A DNA stretch of 64,000 nt from a virus, in IMG/VR virus record IMGVR_UViG_3300027782_000060, positions 26,312 to 90,311 of that record. The stretch is one strand, 5' to 3'. Of the stretch, positions 1 through 11,000 are shown piece by piece; position 1 is the stretch's first letter; each line of letters begins with the position of its first letter. The position numbers and the translations under genes were made by a program. The notes below the pieces were generated by a model. It had not been told where the DNA came from. It did no database searches and saw nothing but the letters and a program-made list of their open reading frames with translations.

Positions 1-1745
1 TGAATATTTTGTAGCATGTGATTTGATTCATGCACTGCAATCATGCCGGTCGTTAAAACTCGCGCATCTTCCATGATGGATGATAGTTTTCTTTGAGTTT
101 TTCTAAGAGTGTTGTCACTAGAAATTGTTCGCTGAGCCGACAAACTCGCATCCTGGGCACTTGTTAGCAAGTCTGAAAGCAAAGGATTGTTATTGGATTT
201 TACAATTTTGTCTACGAGTTGTCGCAAAATATTGCTTTGTATAAAAGGCTTTTCTCTATCTTTGGAGTCTTTGAAAGTTACTGCTGGAATTTTTGGAGTT
301 TCAAGAAAAAAATTAGTTTTAGGGTCTATGACTGAATTAGATATTTTTACATCTACAAAAGCCTCAATGGCATTAACTAGGTTTTGTGATATTTTTTCAG
401 CATCATTAACTCTCGCAGTTGGATTTTGTTGAATTATTTCATTTAGTGAAGTAATAATACTCACAAGTGTTGCATCAACCCTATCTAGATTGTTCAAATC
501 TTCTAGTTGGCGCTTAGTTATCCCGGCATTCAAGAGTTGCTCATTCATTGCGTTTGCAGAAATTGCATGGCTTACTAAGAATGGAGCCATTCTTTTATCG
601 GCAGTAACCGATACTGCTGGCGTTACTGCAACTGCTTCTTTGTACCAAAAAACAATAAGGGGCTGCCTTGTTCGTGTTGGAGCGTACTTTTCCCCTACTG
701 GGTCGACCATGACATAATCATTGGTTCCGGGCCTAGTGCCGACTGCACCTTCGTAACTCTTACTATCCGCTGCTCTTCTCATATGATAATTAAATTGAGC
801 AGACATTGGTTGGGCATCTATTGAGAGTAGGAAGGAATCCAGGTATCGCCTTGCCCAATCAGGGATAACATCATCATCATTCGGCAAATTATTTAAAAAC
901 TCAATGTATGATTCGCCAGAGGCAAAAGACGGAATAGTTTTTTTAAGTATTGCTAATGCCTCGCCTTTTTTTGAAAAAGGGACACCATCGTTGAATTTCA
1001 TCTCAACATATGAGCGAATTTTTCTAAAACTATCTCGCATTTCCTGTTCTGAAATTGGAGCAAGCCTATCTTCGAGTGTCTGTGGTCTTGTCACGACACC
1101 ACTTCTCATCCCGCCACGAGTTACGGGTTTTGTAATCTGATTCGTAGGTTTGGTCTCCCGAATGTTCCCGGCGGCATCTAAGACAAAGTCGAAGCCAGGG
1201 ATGAATGGCCTCATTGTTGGAAGCCCGTCATCTACAAATCCATCACCATCACCATCTATGGCTGGCTTGTTTCCTATTGACATTCCAATACCCTTAAATC
1301 CATATTTTTCTCTAATGGACTTAACGCTTCTAGCAAGTACAGAACCCTGTATTCGTGATGCGTTTTGTGATGCATTCATTGACTTAAACTGAAGAGCCCT
1401 TTCTCCTATGTCTTGTTTTTTCTCAACAACAGGAGAGAGTTCGGTGATTATCTTTGCACCCTGCAACATTTCTTCGCCGACTGGCTGGGTGCCATTAATG
1501 AACGTACGCATCCACTTGGGCTTATCTTCAGGACTGGGGGCATTCCAGAGGAAACGATGAAATTTGCTGAATTTTAATTCTTTGACATTGGGGTTAGATT
1601 TAATGAAATGAAAGAATTTAACGTACTCAACATTTCCCTTTTTATCAACGAGAGCACCAGTTGAATTTTTCTCACCAACGGGGTCGAGTAAGTAATACAA
1701 CTTGCTGTCGTAAAAAGTTCCTACTAAAACTGCACGCAATTTCAC
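1..1745 (-). CDS. Large head-operon protein with GM-x-S motif and terminal HExxH (partial, C-terminus off window)
   Basis: I read this frame by hand: it opens with GTG at 1745-1743, overlapping the TGA of the upstream gene, and stays open to base 1 (581 codons), so the end is missing. Residues about 160-172 form an acidic loop D-G-D-G-D-G-F-V-D-D-G, like an EF-hand or dockerin calcium loop. Residue 213 is the Met of a GGMRS motif of the kind repeated in the two giant proteins upstream. At the very edge, residues 572-576 read HESNH, an HExxH zinc-peptidase signature. The rest is helical and unrecognised. I infer a third member of the same multidomain virion family. The family link rests on the motif and on operon position, not on a database match. 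Confidence 0.75.
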   Translation of the reverse strand, partial: MKLRAVLVGTFYDSKLYYLLDPVGEKNSTGALVDKKGNVEYVKFFHFIKSNPNVKELKFSKFHRFLWNAPSPEDKPKWMRTFINGTQPVGEEMLQGAKIITELSPVVEKKQDIGERALQFKSMNASQNASRIQGSVLARSVKSIREKYGFKGIGMSIGNKPAIDGDGDGFVDDGLPTMRPFIPGFDFVLDAAGNIRETKPTNQITKPVTRGGMRSGVVTRPQTLEDRLAPISEQEMRDSFRKIRSYVEMKFNDGVPFSKKGEALAILKKTIPSFASGESYIEFLNNLPNDDDVIPDWARRYLDSFLLSIDAQPMSAQFNYHMRRAADSKSYEGAVGTRPGTNDYVMVDPVGEKYAPTRTRQPLIVFWYKEAVAVTPAVSVTADKRMAPFLVSHAISANAMNEQLLNAGITKRQLEDLNNLDRVDATLVSIITSLNEIIQQNPTARVNDAEKISQNLVNAIEAFVDVKISNSVIDPKTNFFLETPKIPAVTFKDSKDREKPFIQSNILRQLVDKIVKSNNNPLLSDLLTSAQDASLSAQRTISSDNTLRKTQRKLSSIMEDARVLTTGMIAVHESNHMLQNI

Positions 1746-2026
1746 TTTGTGCCTTCATTTTCATCAAATGCTTTTGGAAACTTTGAACGTGCTATTTCCT
1801 CGTCGACTTCCATTATTTCATGGGAGCCGTTAATCATAAAACCAGTAAGGTCGGTGGTGGCGAGCCACTCATCTTTTCTCCATTCAACTTCCTCAATCCC
1901 CTTGGAGCCTTTCTTCGGGTAGTCCAGGTTGAGATAAAGGCGAAATAGGCCAATAACCTTCCCATTGTTGAGCACATGAAAGAAGTACCTAGTTGATTCA
2001 GGGGTATCGGATGAAATCATTTTCAT
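1742..2026 (-). CDS. Small protein coupled to the RelA/SpoT-like giant; candidate immunity/antitoxin
   Basis: 94 residues starting at ATG 2026-2024, which overlaps the stop of the giant protein as TAATG, so translation is coupled. An upstream in-frame Met would lie inside the giant gene and is less likely. The protein has an N-terminal beta-strand pattern (YFFHVL, VIGLFRLYLN), a W-rich centre (VEWRKDEWLATT) and an acidic end (EVDEEIARSKFPKAF). From memory this resembles small actinobacterial proteins of the type 'FR ... W..G.W ... G..G...I.EEEA'. Sitting directly behind a C-terminal RelA/SpoT-like domain, it occupies the position an immunity protein usually has in polymorphic toxin loci. That function is inference. 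It could equally be a small structural protein. Confidence 0.7.
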   Translation of the reverse strand: MKMISSDTPESTRYFFHVLNNGKVIGLFRLYLNLDYPKKGSKGIEEVEWRKDEWLATTDLTGFMINGSHEIMEVDEEIARSKFPKAFDENEGTK

Positions 2027-5000
2027 TACTTGCCTCCCTGTTGTTGTGCCCAAGTCTGAAAGTTCTTCCTGGCTAGGTTGCCTATTCCCTTGACGTCACC
2101 CTTGGGCATTGGAAGTTCTCCTGCAGCGGCAGCCATTCTTCGGAATAACTCCAAACGAATGACATCATCTTTTTCTTTTTGATACTCGTCATAAGCATCG
2201 TGTGCTGCTTGCTTAACTTTAAACGATTCAGGCGTGTGTAGTTGCAACTCGTACAAGAAACCATCAGGGTGTTTTACTACGATGTTAATTCCTTGATATC
2301 CATCGCCTTCGTCCCAGTAGTTTTTAACTTGTACTTCATGCCCTATTCCCTCAAGACGACTAATTACGTTTTCTGCTCCGCCAACATATTCTTCTTCAGG
2401 AAATGTCATTGTGTATCTGACCGCGTCGGGAACCTGCAGTTGTGCCTCTTCTACCGATATGCCGCTATCTCGCGAAATATTAGTTATCTTCTTTGCGTTT
2501 CCTTTAGTTGCCTTAAACCTGAATTCAAGACCTTCCATCTCTCCGCCACCTTCGGCGGCCATGTCAATCAAATTGTCAGTAAGTTCTGGTTCAACTTTTT
2601 TGACTTTGTCATGTAGTTCAACTGCTTTTTCAACAACCTCGTCGCTATATTGACCTTCGGCTGGCATTTCGTCGATAAATTCAGGTATATCTACACCCTT
2701 GTGAGTTCTCTCAATTTTTGGTGGCGTCTTTACTTCGGGAGTATCGGGCTGGCCTGAGGATACTTTCTCGGGGACGCCGCCCTCGCCAGCACGGACGCGC
2801 ACATTCTTGCCAACAGAGGACCGCATTCCCCTGCTTGGTTTTTTAGCATATTCCTCACGCCGAGCAACTTCTTTTTTAATTTTATCGAACTCTTTTGAAC
2901 GTCGCATGTAGGTAAAATCACTGTCACCCTTGTCTCCAGGGCCTCCCAAGTAACGTAAATATTTTTCGTATATTGCTTTTAATTCTTCATCACTCGTATT
3001 GCGATAAGGACGTAAAAGAGAACCGCGACCACCGCCATCTACTCCAGCATCTTCCCTACGTCGAGCAACTTCTTTTTTAATTTTATCAAACTCTTTAGCC
3101 CGTCGCATATAGGTAAGGTCGCCGTCTCCCTTATCTCCAGGGCCACCCAAGTAGCGCAAATACTTGTCGTACTGGGTTTTTAGTTCTTCGTCACTCGTGT
3201 CGCGATAAGGACGCGAAAGAGAACGCATTCCTTGAGGTTCACCACTCACTTCTTCAAGTTTTCCGCCACGTATTTCTTCAAGTTTTTCACGAGGTACGCG
3301 TACTTTTCCGCCACTCACCCCACTCTGTCGAGCGGCCCACTCTTCGCCACGTTTGCCTGCCTCCACCTGTGCTGCGGCAACTTTTGGATTCTTTCGTGCA
3401 CCAAGAGATTGTTTACGAATGAATTGATTATTGCTATGTAATTCATCCAACGTGTCTGTCAATTTGGAGTGATATTCATCCATCTCTTTGACTATTTCAC
3501 CCAACTCAATTCCTGGGACTTCATCATTTTTAACAAATTGACGTTCGCCTTTAAGTTTCGCCTCTTTAATTCCCCACTTATCCTGGAATGCTTTTCCTAA
3601 AGTGAGGGCTTCGACAACGTTTGTTTGTACTTCCTTCCATCGAAGGCTAAGTTTCTCATCTTCTGGAAGTTCGTCATTAATTAACTTAATTGCCGCCCAC
3701 CTATGATGGCCGTCCAGTACGTATCCATCGCGTGTTGCAAGTAATGGGTCAGTCCACCATGCTTTGACTTTTACCCCATTGCTGTCAGCAAATTTATATT
3801 CCCCAGCAAGCCACTTCGCACGCATTTCTTTATATTCTGGTGTACCTTTTTTGAGTCCGAGTGATTCGGCGTGTGAATCAAATTTTGTTAAATTTTCTCG
3901 AATACCATCACGCATTTCGTCAGTCTTATGACCAACCAATTGACGTTGTGATGCTTTATACGATTCTGGCCTGGCTGTTTTTAGAATAACTGCCGAAGTA
4001 GGGTTGCCATCCTTGTCTACAGGCTTTAACGATGATTCAAGACTCTTTTCAAATTCTTTTACAACATCAGCCTCGCTATTATTCCAGTCGACAAGACTGT
4101 AGAACTCTTCTTTTTCACCAGGACCAAATGTTTCATCCCTGCCTGGTGCTACATGTTTTGCTTCTAATTCTTTAAATCTTGCCAATTCCTCTGGCGGAAG
4201 GTTCTTTTCATCGATAGCCGCCCATTTCATAGGGATGTGTCCATCTTTTGCGGCACGCATCGCTAGCGTATCGTCACCCAGTGTGCGGCCCGACAATTGT
4301 GGCATCTGTTCCCTATCAATGCCGATATTTTCTCCACACATGACATTTTTGCCAGCAACATATAGTTTGCATAAATCTACGGTAAGTTCATCGAGTAGTG
4401 CGTTTCTTTCGTCAGCAGAAAGATTTTCAAGTTTTTTAACATTTGCTTCAATCATTTTCCTGAATGCTGCTTGACTGTCGGATACTTCTGCTGCAAGACC
4501 ATCATTATCTACTTCGACGTTGTACCCACGTGCGAGCATTGCGATTGCCGTAGCACCATCTGTCGTATGGTAGATGTCCCTGCTATCAATTAAAGACTTT
4601 TCTCCACTTCGCGCAACACCAAATCGTGATTGGAGTTCACTTTCGCTCAAACCATCGAGGTTCACTCCGTCCAGGGCATCCATTGTTTTACTGACAGCAT
4701 CCTCATGCATCTTTCTGGCATTGGGCTGCACTGCGCTTGATGTATCTACCCTATTTGCACCAACGCTGTCTCGTCCTCCTGGCGTCGTAATGCCCGAGCG
4801 ACGCGACGCCATTCCTCCAGATGAAGGAACGCGCGACGGAGATGAACGTTCTCCTGGTTGCTTGTCAGTCAATACGCGACGCTCAACAAATTGCATTGAC
4901 TGCCTATACGATTCACCCTGTTCAAATCCTGGTGATTCAGGCTTAAAGAATGGATGTCCATCACGTTCTTCGAGGGCTTTAACTTTGTCATCTAGGTTGT

Positions 5001-8000
5001 CTGTGAATTCGGCGTTTAGTTTTTCCAAATCCCCCGCTGCTGCTGGAATGATGTCAAGTGGGGTCTTGATGTCATCTGGAAGAGTACGTCGTTCCGTGCT
5101 TTGCCCACTTGCTGCGGCAATTCCAATGTGCTCTCCATAGGCACGAGTAAACGACAAAAGTGCTTCTAGTGGCATATCAACAACACGAACTTTTTGCGCA
5201 AGTTGGTCGTTATCTTCTCGGTCAAAGTTTGCCGCTACTTTTCCGAATACGCGATGATGGCCATCTAGAATATAACCGTCTTTTGTGACAAGTATTGGCC
5301 CAAGCATCCGAACTCTGTCATAATCTTGTTGAGTGAATGGCGTGCCATCTGGTCGTTGACCAATTTGCAACATGTCTTCGTAACTAGTAATTGCGTCTGA
5401 TAGTCCAAGAACTGTTCCAGCAACAAGTTCATTTTGTGTTGCGCGCAGAGTCATGGGGTCGCGGTCTTCTGGTTCGCTGACGTTAACGCCGTTTGCCCTA
5501 AGAACATCAACAAAATTGTCAATCATGTCCGGCTCAACCTTGCGGATGTCGGTCAATGAGAAGAATTCTTGTTTCTCAGCCTCTGTCAATGGGTCAACCG
5601 TGTTTCCTGGGTAGTAGCGACTACCGAGGGCGCGATATACGTTTTCTAATCTGTCAGACTCAGCCTTGGCTCGCTTGAAAAGTTCTGGGTCTGTCTGTTC
5701 GGACAATAGCCCCTGCTTCACCCAGTCTGGGGTGTTTGCGCCGTTGTAGGAGTCAAAGGAGTTGCCATGAACATGGCCACCAACCCAGAGCCTTATTGCA
5801 GGGGCGTTGGGGTCAGTCACGGTTCCACCAACTTGCGGCATATCGTCACGAATAATGCCCTTGTGCTTTCCACAGAAAATGTTTGCTCCTTCTTTATGCA
5901 CGGAACAAAGGTTGAAACTCATTTTCTTGGCAGCGGCCTTGTCTACGCCTTTGAGCCATTTCTTAAAGGACTTAAATTCTCCCCAAAGGTCACCCTCGTC
6001 ATGGGAGTCAGACAGGTCAACATGATGTCCGGCAACTAAGAGTGCAATTGCATCATCCATGTTGTCTACTGCGTAAACATCCTTGCCGTCATATGTTTGA
6101 TAATTGGCTTTTCTTACGCCAGGAGAAGTGCGAGGGTCTCCCTTTGACATTTCAAGAATGCGCTTGCGCCTCTCATCGTCGGATTCGACGCCCTGTTTGA
6201 TTTTTGATTTTTTACCAAATCCAAATTTCTTGGGCTTGTCAGATTCTGCAAGTTTACTATCGCGACGAGATGCCATACCAGCACCAAGGAGTTGTTGGGG
6301 ACGGCCATTTTCATCGACGCGAGGTTTCCGTCTGTCCATATCGCGAGGGTTCATTTCCCCAAGGCGAGCACTCATTCCCTCAATGCGTTTTTTTATTTCA
6401 TCGGTATCAAAAATGTCCGAGTCTGTCGCTCTCTCCTGAGGGATAAACATTCCGATTCTGGAAGTGCTACTTGGGCTAATGATTTCATCAATGTCACTGT
6501 CAAACGCAATGTCATCTGGGGTCTTATCGGAAATATCGCCATCGAATGGAACACTAGGCTTCTTGCTACTCATGCCAGCGTCTTCATAGGACCATTCTTT
6601 ACCGTCCCAGCGAATTACGGAACCGTCCGGGCCTCTAACAGTACGATTGTTGGTGCGCTTAATTCTGTCAATCTTGTTGCCGATTGGCTCAAATTCGTCG
6701 CCAAAATCCTCTAAATCATCAGGGTCTACGTCAAGGAAGTGATAGGGGTCTGACTGTCCCTTAAATAAGACGCGAAGTTCACGTGTTTTGGGGTTGTATT
6801 CAACAGTATCTACCGCTTCGCTTACGAAGTCGTCAATACCATTTTCGTATATTGATTTATATCCGTCTTCTGAATAACGAATACCTTGTCGTCTCTGTGA
6901 AACCCTCGATTCTCCTGACGGGGATTTGGCCGACATGCGTGGTTCAATTTTGCCTTTGGTTTCTTTTTCATGTTTAGCCAAATCCTTAATACTTTTCAGT
7001 TGAGACTCGACGGCATAACGCTTTCTCCAAGCATCGCGCATTTCTTTATTTGTAGTCGGCTCGCCGGGTAATGGGTCTGGATTAAGAACGTCTACGCCAT
7101 CGGGATTAGTAGGAACGAGCGTCATTGAATGATTCGGAACCAATGAGAGTTCCTCTGACATTTTTTCAGAGGCCATCCCCTGTCGCATGCGTTCAATTTC
7201 GGGTAGCGCATACGGCGCAATACCAGCACCAATTTTGTCAATGACGTCATCAATTTCTGAATTAGTCAATCCAGCCTGACTTAATTGCTGTCGCACATTA
7301 TCTAACTCGACACCATCAAACGAAACAGTGACATCTTCCATGTCTAGTGCTTCTACGGGGATGCGGATTTGTTCTGCGTCTGCAATAGTCACGCCACCAG
7401 CAACAAGTGCCTCATGCGCAAATCCTGGGTTTCTGCTCTTGACAGAAGTTGGGACCCCGTGTCCGCCACCAAGGCCTGTTTTATTTCCGGTAATGCTTGA
7501 CTCTAGGACTTCGGCAATTTGTTTCATTCCATCAAGTTCGCTTGATTCAGAAACATCCGATAGATTCACAAAAGCACTACCGACTTCTGCTCTGTTGGTA
7601 GAAAGTACGGGAGTTGGAAGTACTTCTCCACCAGTGACGTCTCCGCGACCGTATACGGCACGCTGAGCAACTTCTGGAGCGAGAACCAAATCAATAACTT
7701 TTCCGCCAGCACGTGATTTTCCGGATGGATTTACATCATCTGTTTCAGAGAAGAAGTGCGGATTGCGAGAAATGCCATTTCCAGGCAGTTCATTTAAGTA
7801 ATCCGCAATTTCGTCCGTATGTGTTTTGTGAACCATGAAACCAGAGTGGCTGCGAGCACCATCTGGCAAATTTTCAGACATTCCTAATTTGCCCTCAAAC
7901 TCCTTTAACATCGACGCCGATGCACTATTCGGCTTTGTTTCCGTAATGTTCTTGAGTTTTCCAGTCTTTAAGAATTCCTTAAACTCTTCCGGGTGCAGGG

Positions 8001-11000
8001 AAATTCGAACCCTGTCGTCAAACTGTTGGTGGTAGTCGAAAAGTTCATCGTCAACTATTGACTTAATTTCAGAGGCATCGAGGCTTGTGAATAAATCTTT
8101 GAGTTCCGGTGAAAGCGAATTAACAAATTCAAATTCTTCTTGATTTGAGGGTTCTGCTTTCCCAGATAGGAGACCACCAAGTTTTGCTACGGACGATTCA
8201 ACGCGTTGGTCACGCTTTGGAATCTCTACGCTTCTGTCTAGGCCAAGTGCTTTTCTGAATTTGTCATTACTCTCGCCTTCCATACGTGCAAGCGTTTCGG
8301 GCGACATGCCGATGCGGGTATCCGTACCGTAGATACTGCTTCCATTTTTATCGAAGCCATCAACAATCGCTTGATTTCTAGCAGACTGACGCGCGGCCCT
8401 GGGACCTGAACTACTCAATCCACGAGTTGTACGCTTTTCTGGAACAACTTTTGAACGTTCTTTGCTTATTGAACTCAAGAGCGTACGACGTTCCAATTCT
8501 TCCAAAGAATCAGCACCTAGTTCAATCCCATTGAGATTTTTCTCCATGTCATCGAGAATTTCTTTTTTGCCATGTTGCTCTAATGGTGTTGCAAAAATTG
8601 TCCCATCAGGGTCGACGCGAACAACAGAAAGACTTCCTGGCGGCAAGAGGTAGTCATCAGTGTCGCCGTTGTGTGCATTCTTTGATGGGACGCCACGACT
8701 GCCCTTGGGCATTTCGATGACCACTCGCCTGTTGGCTTCGGGCTGGCTGAAATCAAAACCATCACTAGTATCAAAATCGACAACTTTGCCACGCATAATT
8801 TTAGTGTGGTCGATTGTGTCCCCATCCGAAATTCCATTTTTTGGAATTTGCATGGAGGTAACCAGTTTGACGTCGTCGTCAAATTTTGATGTTTCTATTA
8901 AATCCAGGAATGGCACAACGCCGCTCTCGAAATCATCATCAATAATGTCGCCAGACTCACTAGGAGTTGAGCGCTTTATTTCCCCCCCAGTTTTTGCTGC
9001 TTGTCGTTTTTCCGCACTCCTACTCAGCATCCCAGACAATTTGCTTGGGTCTGAAGAATCCATAAGGGCTTCGACCGATTCGCGCTTTTCTACAGTTTCA
9101 CTACTGTCAAGAATCGCACGCTGTTCTGGAGTCGAGCGTGATTTGATTTCGTCCAATTTACTTCCAACATATCCTGCAGAATCCGTATCTGGAGTGGGAG
9201 GCTCATTGCTTGGTTCGTAGTTTGGATTACGTTCAAGATTCTTCTTGGTATTGAAACTTGGATTATTTCTTACTTCGCCACGCTTATATGGGCGGTCGGC
9301 TCCGCTGAAGGCATCCGCACCAGAATCACTCGCTGTTCCAGCATGGTCTGAAATTTCACGCGCCCAGTGCGAAAGTTCATCATCGTCTATTTCAACGACA
9401 TCGTAACCACGTTCTTCGGCACGTTTTGTTGCTAATTTTCGGAAACCTTTTTGCTGAGGTTTCAGTGGTGAGTCGACTTGTCTTAGGTACTTCCCTGGAG
9501 TCGGGTCGAAGCCATCTCTTAGGTATTCTTCACGTTTGGCGTCGGCGAGTGCTGCTTTCTTGCCATTCATGTCAAGTATTTGTTGCATGCCCTTTGTTGC
9601 GAGCCATAACTTGGCTTGCTCATCTTTATTTAATGATTCTGTTTCCGATTTAAGAATTAAAGCATCTGCTTCACCACGTAAAAACTCGTATCTAGTATCC
9701 ATTTGCTGTGGAGACAACTTCCAATAGGCGTCTTTATCTATGCGAGGAAGTTCACCTTGTTCTGGTACAAATCCCCCCTCTTCTGGACCCATGCCAAATA
9801 CGCTGTCCAACCACAGTTTTTGCATGTCTTTGTTCTGCCCAATATCAGCGCCACTTGATGGAGAGGCAGTCCACTGAGAGTCTTTGTCCGCAAGAATCAT
9901 TGGCGTTATGTCTTCCCACTTAAGGTCGACGGTTTTTCTTGGTGGAATTGGGGGCTCAATGGCTCCTTCGTCCCAATCCGGAGCCGTTCCACCAACATGG
10001 ATATTTATTGGTCCATTGATAACGATATTGATAGTCGTGCTGTTATCAATTATTGTTGTTCCAGGGGGCGGGGATGGCGTTGTTGGCGGCGCAGTCGGTA
10101 TCTCGGGGACATCTGGTCCTGGGACGTCAGGAACCTCAGGTGGGGCCCCAGGAGGTAGTGAGGGTACTGGTGCTGGGTCTACGGGGTCCATCCATGAAGT
10201 GAATTGCCTTACTTCCGGACCTTCGATAACTCCCAATTTTTCAAGCGCAAAGAGTTCTGTCGTTCCCTCCATGAGGGCAAGTTGACGATGCGCACCTTCT
10301 TCAGGGAGACCAAGTACTCCTAGTGCTCCCTGAACTTTGTCTTGATAGTAATTGCCAGATACAAAATGAAGAAATGAATCTTCAAACTCGTCTGTCCCAA
10401 AGGGAGGGAATCCCATTGCGCCCGTTTTGGCGAAGGGCCCCCCTCTATCGGCAGTGGCACCCATCATTGAGTCCATGGCACTTGCCCACGTCCCATTGCT
10501 CCATGCTGCTGGAGGTGTTTCTAATTTTTCAAGTTTTCCGTCAATGACTACGGGGAAGAAACCATTTTTGTCATAAAAATCATATATTTTATTTCTAGCA
10601 ACGTTATATTGTTGAACGTGACCAAGTTCGTGCCACATGACGTGAGCACCCTTCATCTCCTCTGAGGAAACGCCAAGGTCAGCAACTCCACGAGCGGCAC
10701 TTTGTTCGTTAGCATAACCAACAAGGTTTACAAATTCTTGCGCATCAGTAATTTCGCGCATAACTCTTAATATCTCTGTTTGTTTCTCTGCTTCACTGAG
10801 AGACACATCTGATTCTATTTCAAGAAATAGCGAACCATTTTTTTCGTAAGGCATCCTACCTCGAACAGCGACGGACATTGGATTGATGGTAATGGTCACC
10901 GCAGGCATCCCATTTTCATCCATGTTAGGCAATGCCATTGCCTCCGTAGTGACTAAATCTTTTCCAGAAATTCCATGACTACTGAAACCACCAAAAGCAT

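Noticed and set aside
9884-10285. Plus-strand Gly/Ser/Thr-rich frame within the 3435-aa gene
   Set aside because: Shadow of the Pro-rich linker in the real gene.
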